Of a stretch of 64,000 bases of DNA, positions 10,289 through 18,404 are shown piece after piece. The notes under the pieces were generated by a model, which was not told the origin of the DNA, did not search any database, and worked only from the letters and a program-made list of their open reading frames with translations. The stretch spans positions 186,001-250,000 of the forward strand of contig NCJK01000001.1 in assembly GCA_002282445.1 (NCBI GenBank). Reading direction: 5' to 3'. A program made the translations under genes and the position numbers. Origin of the DNA: Burkholderiales bacterium 39-55-53 (lineage in GTDB: Bacteria; Pseudomonadota; Gammaproteobacteria; Burkholderiales; Burkholderiaceae_C). Positions within the stretch are counted from its first letter, which is position 1, and each line of letters opens with the position of its first letter.

Positions 10289-11503
10289 TTGAAAATCAAT
10301 ACTTCCACACACGCGCTGTCGCCCAATACGCAAAGGGCGATTTTTTTGCTGTCGCTAGCCACTTTTTGTAGCATGGCCTTGCAGCGCATTTGCGACCCCA
10401 TGCTGCCCGAGCTGTCACGCGTGTTTGACGTGCCCATCAGCGAGGCATCACAAGTCATCTCCCTGTTCGCCCTCACCTACGGCTTGATGCAGTTGTTTTA
10501 CGGCCCTGTGGGCGACCGCTTTGGCAAGTACCGCGTGGTCATGCTGGCCTGCATGGGCTGCGGCGTGGGCAGTGTGTTGTCGGCACTCAGCGCCAATTTA
10601 GAAATTCTTGTGACGGCTCGCATCGCCACCGCACTGGCTGCGGCCGCCATCATTCCACTCACCTTAGCTTGGGTGGGCGATGTGGTGCATTACGAGCAAC
10701 GCCAAGAAACGCTGGCTCGTGTAGGCATAGGCACTACGCTGGGCATGACGGGCGGTCAGTTGTTTGGCGGCTTGCTGACCGACACCTTTGGCTGGCGTTG
10801 GGCATTTGCGCTGATGGCCTTTGCGTTTGCTGTCGTTAGCTTTTTGCTCTTGAAACAACTCAAACATTTAGAGCCCGTCGCGCAACACGGGCACGAACCT
10901 GCTGGGTTTTTCAAACAACTCCAACAAGTCGCGCACAACGCTTGGGCGCGCACGCTGCTAAGCGTGGCGCTGGTCGAAGGCGCCATGATTTTTGGTTTGC
11001 TTGCCGTCACCGCATCGCACTTGCATCACATGCACCACATCTCGCTCACGCTGGCAGGCGGGACGACCGCGCTGTATGGCTTGGGTGGCATGGCTTACAT
11101 GGCGGTAGCCAAATTTGCCATTCGCCGATTTGGTGAAGTGGGCTTGGCCCGTTGGGGCGGCGCGTACTTTGGCCTTGCGTTTTTGGTGATTGCGTTTTGC
11201 CCTTGGTGGCAACTGGCCCTGCCCGCTTGCTTTGTGGCGGGCTTTGGTTTTGCCATGTTTCACAACACCATGCAAGCCAAGGCCACACAAATGGTGCCCA
11301 CGGCGCGTGCCACTGGCGTGACGCTGTTTGCAGGCTTTTTGTTTTTAGGACAAGCCATCGGCGTGTTGGTACTGGCGGCACTCATCGGTGTGTTTGACTC
11401 CAGCCATGTTCTGGGCGCAGTGGCTGTGGGCGTGATGGGACTGGGCGCTTTTTTTGCATACGCCATTGCCAAGCGAAACGCCACACAGGCCGACCACGCT
11501 TAA
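10289..11503 (+). CDS. MFS transporter
   Basis: Twelve-helix major facilitator superfamily membrane protein of about 404 residues. The signature between helices 2 and 3 is visible as YGPVGDRFGKYRVV. Helix 4 begins with TARIATALAAAAIIPLTLAW, and the domain ends in a short basic tail. The N-terminal motif around RICDPMLPELSRVFDV resembles the Bcr/CflA and arabinose-efflux-like group that exports small molecules. The start is uncertain. A TTG at 10289 gives a short cytoplasmic N-terminus before helix 1, whereas the first internal ATG would cut into that helix. The substrate cannot be inferred. The exonuclease gene begins 11 bases downstream. Confidence 0.85.
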   Translation: MKINTSTHALSPNTQRAIFLLSLATFCSMALQRICDPMLPELSRVFDVPISEASQVISLFALTYGLMQLFYGPVGDRFGKYRVVMLACMGCGVGSVLSALSANLEILVTARIATALAAAAIIPLTLAWVGDVVHYEQRQETLARVGIGTTLGMTGGQLFGGLLTDTFGWRWAFALMAFAFAVVSFLLLKQLKHLEPVAQHGHEPAGFFKQLQQVAHNAWARTLLSVALVEGAMIFGLLAVTASHLHHMHHISLTLAGGTTALYGLGGMAYMAVAKFAIRRFGEVGLARWGGAYFGLAFLVIAFCPWWQLALPACFVAGFGFAMFHNTMQAKATQMVPTARATGVTLFAGFLFLGQAIGVLVLAALIGVFDSSHVLGAVAVGVMGLGAFFAYAIAKRNATQADHA

Positions 11504-11514
11504 CATTAGCCCCT

Positions 11515-12426
11515 ATGACTCAAGACATCGAACAACTCGCCCAACAACTCGAACAGCACCCTGACTACCGCGTTCTTCGCCGCCTCATCCCTGGCCGTGT
11601 GTTCAACACCCCCGCCCCCGGCCAAAAGCTCAGCAAAGGCGTGGTGCTCGACACCGAGACCACAGGCTTTGACGTTGCCCAAGACCGCGTGATTGAGCTG
11701 GGCATGTTGGCCTTTGAATTCGACCCCGTCACAGGCGTGGTCTACCGCGTGGTGGATGTGTTTGACGAGCTGGAAGACCCAGGCTTTGCCATTCCCCCCG
11801 CGACCATTGCCGTGCACCACATCACCGACAAGATGGTGAAAGGCCAGCGCATTGACGATGCACGCGTGGCTGAGTTTTTGAAAAACGTCGATGTTGTCAT
11901 TGCGCACAACGCCCAATTTGACCGCCCCTTCGTCGAAGCTCGCTGGCCGCTGTTTGAACAACTCAACTGGGCATGCAGCATCAAAGACATTGACTGGCGC
12001 GAAGAAGGCTTTGGCTCTGCCAAGCTGGAATATTTGCTCAGCACCCAAGGCTACTTTTACGAAGCGCACCGCGCCGAGGCCGATTGCTGGGCGCTGTTAG
12101 AACTACTGAATCAAGTGCTGCCGCAAAGCCAGCAAACGGCCCTGCTTGCCGTGCTGATGACTTTGAACAAGCCACAGCAAAAGGTGTACGCCATCAACTC
12201 GCCGTTTGAGACCAAAGACAAACTCAAAGCCCGTAACTACCGCTGGTCTGCCGAGCTACGCTGCTGGAGCCGCGTAGTGGCTGGTGAAGCCGAAACCAAG
12301 CAAGAGCTGGAATGGCTCAAGCACCATGTTTACGCGGGCCGCAGTGCTCGCGTGGAGCTAGAAACCACGGGCGGCAAAGTGCGCTATTCCAACCGTGTGG
12401 GCCACAAAGAAGTGGTGACGCTTTAA
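11515..12426 (+). CDS. 3'-5' exonuclease, DnaQ-like DEDDh family, with extra C-terminal domain
   Basis: Predicted 3'-5' exonuclease related to the DNA polymerase III epsilon subunit. The DEDDh residues are visible: Asp46 and Glu48 in VVLDTETTGFD, the HHITDKM segment, the Asp in IAHNAQFDRPF, and His plus Asp in HRAEADCWALLELL. After about residue 205 there is a separate 95-residue region with YAINSPFETKDKLKARNYRW and RCWSRVV, ending in a KVRYSNRVGHKEVV segment. The length of 303 exceeds a bare epsilon core, and there is no polymerase-binding tail that I recognise. It is probably a repair or RNA-processing nuclease rather than the replicative proofreader. Confidence 0.88.
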   Translation: MTQDIEQLAQQLEQHPDYRVLRRLIPGRVFNTPAPGQKLSKGVVLDTETTGFDVAQDRVIELGMLAFEFDPVTGVVYRVVDVFDELEDPGFAIPPATIAVHHITDKMVKGQRIDDARVAEFLKNVDVVIAHNAQFDRPFVEARWPLFEQLNWACSIKDIDWREEGFGSAKLEYLLSTQGYFYEAHRAEADCWALLELLNQVLPQSQQTALLAVLMTLNKPQQKVYAINSPFETKDKLKARNYRWSAELRCWSRVVAGEAETKQELEWLKHHVYAGRSARVELETTGGKVRYSNRVGHKEVVTL

Positions 12427-12463
12427 ACAGGTAATGCCGTCAACTTAGCGCATGACGCACAAC

Positions 12464-12487
12464 AAAAAGCCGGGCTAGCCCGGCTTT
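12464..12487. terminator. Bidirectional terminator between convergent genes
   Basis: A stem of AAAGCCGGG against CCCGGCTTT with a short CTAG-centred loop. T-rich runs follow on both strands (TTTGTTGTTT on plus, TTTTTG on minus). It serves the exonuclease gene and the exported protein gene that face each other. Confidence 0.82.
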
Positions 12488-12508
12488 GTTGTTTGTGTTG
12501 CACGTCGT

Positions 12509-12916
12509 TTAGTAGTTCACGGGCTGCCAAGGCACTTGGCAAGTCGGTACGTTGGGGTAGTACTGCTGCGAGGTTGAGCAGAAGTACGCCACACGGTGAG
12601 GCGGTGCATATTGCTGCTGCACCACCACCGGTGCTGCATAGCTGGGGGTAGTGGCTGAGTAAATCACGCTGCCCACAATGGCCGCGCCCAACACGGGTGC
12701 CAACCAATGGTTACTGGAACCGCGGTAATGGCTGCCGTAACCATGACCTTGGACTGCGCCATGACGAAACACATGACTTTGCACATGGCCATGACCACCA
12801 AAGTGCTGAACGCTGTGACCACCTCGGCCACCGCCATGCCCATGACCACCCGCTTGCGCAGGCAAAACCACGGCAAAGGTCAATAAACAGGCTAACAAGG
12901 CAGATACGCGTTTCAT
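12509..12916 (-). CDS. Exported His/Gly-rich protein of unknown function (YFC-type C-terminus)
   Basis: A 135-residue precursor with a Sec signal peptide (MKRVSALLACLLTFAVVLPAQA). A strongly His- and Gly-rich stretch follows (GGHGHGGGRGGHSVQ and beyond, about residues 23-70). Next come a Gly/Ala-rich hydrophobic segment (APVLGAAIVGSVIY) and a C-terminal two-cysteine motif, AYFCSTSQQYYPNVPTCQVP. The last motif is shared with the gene two positions upstream, so the two are paralogues. The His-rich part could bind metals. The hydrophobic segment may anchor the protein in a membrane. Function unknown; I give none. Confidence 0.82.
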   Translation of the reverse strand: MKRVSALLACLLTFAVVLPAQAGGHGHGGGRGGHSVQHFGGHGHVQSHVFRHGAVQGHGYGSHYRGSSNHWLAPVLGAAIVGSVIYSATTPSYAAPVVVQQQYAPPHRVAYFCSTSQQYYPNVPTCQVPWQPVNY

Positions 12917-12984
12917 AGCAAACTCACTTTGTGAAAAATGTCACCCTACAACGCAGCAAGTCGCGACTTGGATGACAAGCACGT

Positions 12985-13365
12985 TCAAACGCGCAAGGCC
13001 TCGACAAACAAAGCCACCACGCTCAGCAGACCCACCAGCCAAAAGATGGAGCGCCAAGCGGCCTTGTCGGCCACATAACAAACGATGTAGCCCACACGTG
13101 CCACCACAAACGTGACCGCAAGCCCCTCCACCACAGCGACATCCACCTGCGCCATGGTGGCGATGATGACGCCAGCGGCAAAAAACGGAAACGCTTCAAA
13201 ACTATTGGCCTGCGCGGCATTGCCCCGCGCTCTGAAACCCGTTTGCTCGCCCAGCCATTGGCGGGGGTTGTGGTTATCGTAGCGGCGAAAGCCCCACTTC
13301 GCGGCCATCGTGCCCATGTAAGGCAACAAGCCGGCGATCAAGACGCACAAAAAAGAAATTTTCAT
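12985..13365 (-). CDS. MAPEG family membrane protein
   Basis: About 126 residues with four predicted membrane helices and the MAPEG signature GFRARGNAAQANSFEAFPFF. MAPEG proteins are integral membrane enzymes related to microsomal glutathione transferase, but bacterial short forms like this one are largely uncharacterised. I start at the ATG giving MKISFLCVLIAG, because it overlaps the upstream stop in an ATGA arrangement, showing translational coupling to the exported protein gene before it. A frame extended by six codons is possible. The 68 bases to the next gene contain no evident terminator, so the three genes may be co-transcribed. Confidence 0.88.
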   Translation of the reverse strand: MKISFLCVLIAGLLPYMGTMAAKWGFRRYDNHNPRQWLGEQTGFRARGNAAQANSFEAFPFFAAGVIIATMAQVDVAVVEGLAVTFVVARVGYIVCYVADKAAWRSIFWLVGLLSVVALFVEALRV

Positions 13366-13742
13366 CGAATCACCACCAACCAAGGGCTGACGCAGGTTTG
13401 CACCATCGGAAAGTACTGACCCGTCTCACGGCAAAAGTAAGCCTCAACCGGCTGCTGCACGGGCTGGCTGTTGACCCATTGCGTGGGTTGTGGGTTGGTC
13501 ATCACCACGGTTGGCGGACTTGTGATGATCACGGTAGAAGGCTGCACGGGGCGCGACAAATAAATCGACGTGCCCACAATCGCACCGCCCACCAAAGCTG
13601 GGCCCCAAAAATTGTTGCCATAAGCACCGTAATAAACACTGGTATGCCCACGGTAGCCACCATACGGGCCGTGCGCCATGACTGAGCCCGCCGTCACAGC
13701 GAGCAACAGGCTCAATGCCAAGGTGCGAAATTTAATCGTCAT
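13362..13742 (-). CDS. Exported small protein of unknown function (YFC-type C-terminus)
   Basis: A 126-residue precursor with a signal peptide (MTIKFRTLALSLLLAVTAG to VMA). A Gly/Tyr-rich segment (HGPYGGYRGHTSVYYGAYG) is followed by the hydrophobic stretch WGPALVGGAIVGTSIYL. A Pro/Val/Thr-rich linker leads to the C-terminal motif AYFCRETGQYFPMVQTC. This motif and the AIVG-x2-IY segment match the protein encoded at 12509-12916. The start ATG at 13742 follows a purine-rich GAGAGAGAAAGAGAGCAAG-like leader and leaves a proper signal peptide; an earlier start would add ten charged residues. Function unknown. Confidence 0.8.
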   Translation of the reverse strand: MTIKFRTLALSLLLAVTAGSVMAHGPYGGYRGHTSVYYGAYGNNFWGPALVGGAIVGTSIYLSRPVQPSTVIITSPPTVVMTNPQPTQWVNSQPVQQPVEAYFCRETGQYFPMVQTCVSPWLVVIR

Positions 13743-13787
13743 AGCTTGCTCTCTTTCTCTCCATACGCTCATTGTGGTCTAAGCGCG

Positions 13788-15104
13788 TCAAGAATTGATT
13801 AAGTTTTCTAAAGCCAACGCCACGCGCGCCAAATGCGCGTCTTGCCCTGCTAAACCAGAGACCATCAAACCCACAGGCAACTCACCCGCTTCGTGGCACG
13901 GTAGGCTCCACGCGCAGCCATCCATGTAGTTGATGGCCGAGGGGTTGCGCAGCAACAAGCGATTCACTTTGAAAAATGCCTCGTCGTCTTTGAGCAAAGG
14001 CTCAGTCAGTGGCGCGACCATTGGCACTGTGGGGCACAACATGGCATCAAAGCCTTGCAGCGTTTGCTCGGCTGCTGCAATCCACGCATGGCGGCGGTTG
14101 TGTAGCTCTAAGTAGTCTTGGGCGCTGATACCTTTGCCCAGCATCATGCGAGCCACCACGCGGTGGTCAATTTGGTGTGCGCCGCGTTCTAGTCGTGCAT
14201 GGTGTGCTGCGTAGCTTTCAATCGGCGAAAAGCCACCGGGCATGCTGAGCGCGGCAATTTCGCCCAACGCTGTGAACGGTAACTCCACCACCTGTGCGCC
14301 CGCCTCGCTGATGCGTCGCAGCGTGCGAGCAAAAGCTTGGGCCACGGTGGTATCTACATCGTCCATCATCAAAGTTTGCGGCACGGCAAAACGCAGGCCG
14401 CGTAAGTTAGCTGCATTGGTGTGCAACGGCTGCTGCGACAGCACCGCATCCACCGCCAAACACGCCCGCACCGAGCGGGTGATGCTGCCAACGGTGTCTA
14501 GCGTGCGCGACAACTCCATCACACCGGTGCACGGTATGCGCGCCTGCGTGCTCTTGTAGCCCACCAAACCACACAGCGCAGCGGGAATGCGAATGGAGCC
14601 GCCCGTGTCTGTTCCAATGCCCACCTCGGCCAGCCCCAAAGCCACCGACACGGCAGCGCCCGACGACGAGCCTCCGGGCACGCGTGCATGCGCTGGATCA
14701 GCAGGATTGGCAGGCGTGCCGTGATGTGGGTTGATACCCACGCCCGAGAACGCAAACTCGCTCATATTGGTTTTGCCCAGCACCACCGCACCTGCATCAC
14801 GCAAGCGTTGCACCACGGCTGCGTCGTGCAGCGCAGGCGCTTCGCCCGCGCACACCACGCCACCGGCCATGGTGGTTTCGCCCACCACATCGATGTTGTC
14901 TTTGAGCGTGATGCACACGCCATGCAAAGCACCTAGGCTGCGGCCTGCTTGAACCTGCGCATCACAGTGCTGCGCAGAGGCGCGTGCGGCATCGGCATAG
15001 AGCTGCGTGAACACATGTTGCGCGGCTGGGCTGGCTGCGCCTTCTAGCGCGCTGGCCACACGTTGTGTGGCGGTGGTGGATGTATCAAAGCAAGCTTGGG
15101 TCAT
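13788..15104 (-). CDS. Amidase, amidase-signature family
   Basis: Serine amidase of the AS family, 438 residues. The Ser-cisSer-Lys triad regions are visible: Lys in VCITLKDNIDV, the cis-serine in GGSSSGAAVSVALGL, and the nucleophile serine in GTDTGGSIRIPAALCGLVGYK. Length and motif spacing fit the GatA-like and aryl-amidase branch. However, no gatB or gatC accompanies it, so tRNA amidotransferase function is unlikely. The substrate is unknown; the family ranges from allophanate to indoleacetamide hydrolases. It is divergent from the DCC-family gene, with 68 bases between starts. Confidence 0.92.
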   Translation of the reverse strand: MTQACFDTSTTATQRVASALEGAASPAAQHVFTQLYADAARASAQHCDAQVQAGRSLGALHGVCITLKDNIDVVGETTMAGGVVCAGEAPALHDAAVVQRLRDAGAVVLGKTNMSEFAFSGVGINPHHGTPANPADPAHARVPGGSSSGAAVSVALGLAEVGIGTDTGGSIRIPAALCGLVGYKSTQARIPCTGVMELSRTLDTVGSITRSVRACLAVDAVLSQQPLHTNAANLRGLRFAVPQTLMMDDVDTTVAQAFARTLRRISEAGAQVVELPFTALGEIAALSMPGGFSPIESYAAHHARLERGAHQIDHRVVARMMLGKGISAQDYLELHNRRHAWIAAAEQTLQGFDAMLCPTVPMVAPLTEPLLKDDEAFFKVNRLLLRNPSAINYMDGCAWSLPCHEAGELPVGLMVSGLAGQDAHLARVALALENLINS

Positions 15105-15172
15105 GCGATCAATTCTGCCCGATTACCCTTTGGCAAGCCCTGCCCTGTGCAGGCGTGCTAGCCTACGTCCCG

Positions 15173-15586
15173 ATGCAAACCACAACTGCCACTGCCACAC
15201 CCGAACTCACGCTGTACTACGACGGCCAGTGCCCGCTGTGCGTGGCTGAGATAGATTTTTTGCAAAGCCGAAATGCGCAGGGCCAATTGGCCTTTGTGGA
15301 CGTGACCCACACTGGCTTTGAGGCTGCGGGCCACAACATCTCATGCGAAGCCGCCATGGCGCAGATTCATGGCCGCACCGCCGATGGACAAGTGTTGGTG
15401 GGTGTTCCGGTTTTTGCTGCCGCTTACCGGCTGGCCAAACTGCCTGTTTTGGCTTGGGTGTTGTCACGCAAATGGCTCATGCCGTTGCTGCAACCGGCCT
15501 ATGTGCTGTTTGCCAAACACCGCCAAGCCATCTCAAAACGCATTGGGCCCAGCGTTTTAAAGTTTTCTAAGCGCTTTTTGCGGTGA
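15173..15586 (+). CDS. DCC-family thiol-disulfide oxidoreductase-like protein
   Basis: About 137 residues containing the family's DxxCxxC motif, YYDGQCPLCVAEIDFLQ, near residue 20. A downstream GVPVFAAAYRLA segment and a hydrophobic, basic C-terminus follow. This DUF393/DCC fold is thioredoxin-like and is predicted to act in thiol exchange, but no member has a firmly established role that I can name. I start at the ATG giving MQTTTATATPELTLYYDG, as homologous proteins begin shortly before the YYDG strand. The 36 in-frame codons before this ATG overlap the amidase gene. Confidence 0.85.
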   Translation: MQTTTATATPELTLYYDGQCPLCVAEIDFLQSRNAQGQLAFVDVTHTGFEAAGHNISCEAAMAQIHGRTADGQVLVGVPVFAAAYRLAKLPVLAWVLSRKWLMPLLQPAYVLFAKHRQAISKRIGPSVLKFSKRFLR

Positions 15587-15668
15587 ATTTTGAGGTTTTT
15601 GAGGGCCGGTTGTCAGAACGGTTGATTAATTTGCGAAAATAGCATCTTTGCCTCGAGAACTAAAACGA

Positions 15669-15941
15669 ATGTCACGCCCAGAAAAAACAGAAATCTCCAA
15701 CGACGGTTTGCGCTACAAATCGAAAAAAGGCGGTTCACCCTTCGAAGGCCTCGGCCGCACCGGCGACACCATGAGCTGCATCAAGTGCGGCGTTCACAAG
15801 CCCCGCAACAACGGTTCATTTAAGCGCATCTTGGGTTCATCCATGTTTGTGTGCTTCGACTGCAGCCCTCCCAAAAAAGAGGCAGCACCTGCAGACGGCG
15901 CGACCCCAGCGTCAGCCACCAAAGAAAAAGCCAAAGCTTAA
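15669..15941 (+). CDS. Small Cys4 (zinc-ribbon-like) protein of unknown function
   Basis: Ninety residues, basic and soluble, with two CxxC pairs: CIKCG near residue 37 and CFDCS near residue 62. They are separated by about 22 residues containing KPRNNGSFKRILGSSMFV. The spacing fits a small zinc ribbon. The N-terminus MSRPEKTEISNDGLRYKSKK is charged, and the C-terminal tail is Ala/Lys/Pro-rich and probably disordered. I start at ATG 15669; an upstream in-frame TTG would add seven residues. It stands alone between a DCC gene and two terminators. I do not know its function; RNA or DNA binding is a plausible guess. Confidence 0.78.
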   Translation: MSRPEKTEISNDGLRYKSKKGGSPFEGLGRTGDTMSCIKCGVHKPRNNGSFKRILGSSMFVCFDCSPPKKEAAPADGATPASATKEKAKA

Positions 15942-15956
15942 TTTTTGGTACCCCAC

Positions 15957-15988
15957 AAAAAAAGCGGCTCGTTGAGCCGCTTTTTTTA
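15957..15988 (+). terminator. Rho-independent terminator after the Cys4 protein gene
   Basis: AAAAAAGCGGCTC pairs with GAGCCGCTTTTTT around a two-base-plus loop, followed by a T7 run. It is strong on the plus strand, and its A-rich 5' side makes it a possible terminator on the minus strand too. Confidence 0.88.
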
Positions 15989-15998
15989 TTGACTCAAA

Positions 15999-16028
15999 GA
16001 AACGGCCCTTGCATGCAAGGGCCGTTTC
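15999..16028 (-). terminator. Stem-loop terminator after parC
   Basis: A perfect inverted repeat (GAAACGGCCCT with AGGGCCGTTTC and a TGCATGCA centre) lies 25 bases past the parC stop. On the minus strand it leads into TTTCTTTGAG. Together with the preceding hairpin it insulates the two convergent units. Confidence 0.75.
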
Positions 16029-16052
16029 TATTTGACTAGCCGGTGCGTCGCG

Positions 16053-18404
16053 TTACTCCACCCGCACCACAGCATTAGGTTTAAAGCCCAAGTCTGCCAC
16101 TTTGCCCTTTTTGGCGCGAGCCGCTTTGGCATTGTTCAAGCTGCGAATTTCTAGAGTTTCTTCGCGTACTTTGCCGCCACGGCCAATGCCTTCGATGCGC
16201 ACGCTGCGTGTGTACGCAGCCGCACCGGCCAAGGTATCTTTGGCTTCTAGGTCGATCAGCATCAAGCCGCGACCGCCCTTTTCCATGGCTTTGAGTTCTG
16301 ACAACTCAAAGGTCAAGAAGCGACCGCCCGTGGATGCACAAGCCACATGCGTGGCAGCTGCCACAGGCTGCGCGCCCGAGCCACCGCTGGCAGGTGATGG
16401 GCGGCACACCGTTTCGCCCTCGCCCACGGTGATGAAGGCTTTGCCACCTTTATTGCGCGAAATCATGTGCTCGATGTTGGCCATGAAACCATAGCCACCG
16501 GAGCTGCTGAGCAAGTACGTCGCGCCTGCAGGGCCAGCCACATAGTGCAGCAACTGAGTGCCTGATTCCAAATCAACCAACGTGGTCACGGGCTGGCCGT
16601 CGCCACGTGCGCCCGGCAAGGCGGCCACAGGCACCGAATAGATGCGGCCGTTTGAGCCAAACGCGATAAAGGTGTCCACCGTGCGGCACTCAAAAGTGCC
16701 GTACAAGCCGTCGCCCGACTTAAAGGCAAAGGCGCTGGCTTCGTGGCCGTGGCCTGTGCGTGCACGCACCCAGCCTTTTTCAGAGACCACCACGGTCACT
16801 GGCTCGTCCACCACCTTGACTTCTGCCACTGCTTTTTTCTCTTCTTGAATCAGCGTGCGGCGTGGGTCGGCAAAGGTTTTGGCGTCGGCCTCAATTTCTT
16901 TGACCATCAAGCGGCGCAGCGCCGATGGGTTGCCCACGATGTCTTCAAGCTTGGCTTGTTCGTCGCGTAACTCTTTGAGCTCTTGCTCAATCTTGATCGC
17001 TTCCAAACGCGCCAGCTGACGCAAGCGAATTTCTAAGATGTCTTCGGCTTGTCGTTCGCTGAGTTTGAAGCGCTCCATCAGTGCCTGTTTGGGCTCGTCG
17101 CTCTGACGGATGATGGCAATCACCTCGTCGATGTTGAGCAACACCAACTGACGACCTTCCAAGATATGGATGCGGTCCAGTACTTTGTTCAGACGGTGCT
17201 GCGAGCGGCGCAGGATGGTGGCAGAGCGGAATTCAATCCATTCGGTCAACATCTCGCGCAGCGACTTCGGCACAGGACGGCCATCGATACCGACCATGGT
17301 GAGGTTGATGGACGATGATGTTTCAAGGCTCGTGTGCGCCAGCAAGGTGGTGATGAGTTCTTGTTGCTCAATCGTGCGGGTCTTGGGTTCGAACACCAAA
17401 CGCACAGGGGCGTCTTTGCTTGACTCATCGCGCACCACGTCCAACACTGCCAAGATGGTTGCCTTGAGTTGAGTTTGCTCAGCGCTCAGCGCCTTCTTGC
17501 CTGTCTTGACCTTGGGGTTGGTGAGTTCTTCGATCTCTTCCAGCACCTTTTGGCTGCTCACGCCAGGTGGCAGTTCATTCACCACCAACTGCCATTGGCC
17601 ACGGGCCAAGTCTTCAATGACCCAGCGGGCGCGCACTTTGAGTGAACCACGGCCTGTGCGGTACGCATCGGCAATGTCAGACGCGCTGCTGATGATTTGG
17701 CCGCCACCGGGGTAATCGGGCGCTGGCAAGATTTGCAGCAACTCTTCGTCGCTCAGCTTAGGTGTCTTGATGAGTGCCACGCACGCATCAGCCACTTCGC
17801 GCAGGTTGTGGCTTGGAATTTCAGTAGCCATGCCCACCGCGATACCGCTTGCGCCGTTGAGCAAGGCAAATGGCAAACGGGCAGGCAACTGCTTGGGTTC
17901 TTCGGTAGAGCCGTCGTAGTTGGGTTGGAAGTCAACCGTGCCTTCGTCAATCTCGTCCAGCAACAACGTGGTGATTTTGGCCAAGCGGGCTTCGGTGTAG
18001 CGCATGGCCGCAGCGCCATCGCCGTCGCGTGAGCCAAAGTTGCCTTGGCCGTCAATCAGTGGGTAGCGTTGCGCAAAGTCTTGCGCCATGCGCACGAGGG
18101 CTTCATACGCGGCGCTGTCGCCGTGGGGGTGGTAACGGCCCAGCACGTCACCGACCACGCGGGCGCACTTGACGGGCTTGGCTCCAGTGTTGTTGTTAGG
18201 GCCGCTGTAACCCAGGCCCATGCGGGACATTGAATACAGAATGCGCCGCTGCACCGGCTTTTGGCCGTCGCACACATCGGGCAAAGCACGGCCTTTGACC
18301 ACGCTGAGCGCGTATTCAAGGTAGGCGCGTTGGGCGTAGTGGCCCAGCGCGATGTCGCCGTCGTTATCAGCGGTAGGCAGTTCGGGGGTTAACAAATCGG
18401 TCAT
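16053..18404 (-). CDS. parC: DNA topoisomerase IV subunit A
   Basis: Breakage-reunion subunit of topoisomerase IV, which decatenates daughter chromosomes. At 783 residues it is close to the usual length for ParC. The catalytic tyrosine sits in [10 protein letters not shown], preceded by [18 protein letters not shown] (winged helix and quinolone-determining region) and [15 protein letters not shown]. The C-terminal beta-pinwheel carries repeats such as GEGETVCRP and [10 protein letters not shown], and the coiled-coil tower lies around residues 400-500. It is the second gene of the parE-parC operon: the parC ATG overlaps the parE stop by four bases, assuring coupled translation. Confidence 0.96.
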   Translation of the reverse strand: MTDLLTPELPTADNDGDIALGHYAQRAYLEYALSVVKGRALPDVCDGQKPVQRRILYSMSRMGLGYSGPNNNTGAKPVKCARVVGDVLGRYHPHGDSAAYEALVRMAQDFAQRYPLIDGQGNFGSRDGDGAAAMRYTEARLAKITTLLLDEIDEGTVDFQPNYDGSTEEPKQLPARLPFALLNGASGIAVGMATEIPSHNLREVADACVALIKTPKLSDEELLQILPAPDYPGGGQIISSASDIADAYRTGRGSLKVRARWVIEDLARGQWQLVVNELPPGVSSQKVLEEIEELTNPKVKTGKKALSAEQTQLKATILAVLDVVRDESSKDAPVRLVFEPKTRTIEQQELITTLLAHTSLETSSSINLTMVGIDGRPVPKSLREMLTEWIEFRSATILRRSQHRLNKVLDRIHILEGRQLVLLNIDEVIAIIRQSDEPKQALMERFKLSERQAEDILEIRLRQLARLEAIKIEQELKELRDEQAKLEDIVGNPSALRRLMVKEIEADAKTFADPRRTLIQEEKKAVAEVKVVDEPVTVVVSEKGWVRARTGHGHEASAFAFKSGDGLYGTFECRTVDTFIAFGSNGRIYSVPVAALPGARGDGQPVTTLVDLESGTQLLHYVAGPAGATYLLSSSGGYGFMANIEHMISRNKGGKAFITVGEGETVCRPSPASGGSGAQPVAAATHVACASTGGRFLTFELSELKAMEKGGRGLMLIDLEAKDTLAGAAAYTRSVRIEGIGRGGKVREETLEIRSLNNAKAARAKKGKVADLGFKPNAVVRVE

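Noticed and set aside
13788-15104. gatA of the tRNA amidotransferase
   Set aside because: The amidase signature is shared, but gatB and gatC are absent and the gene is monocistronic.
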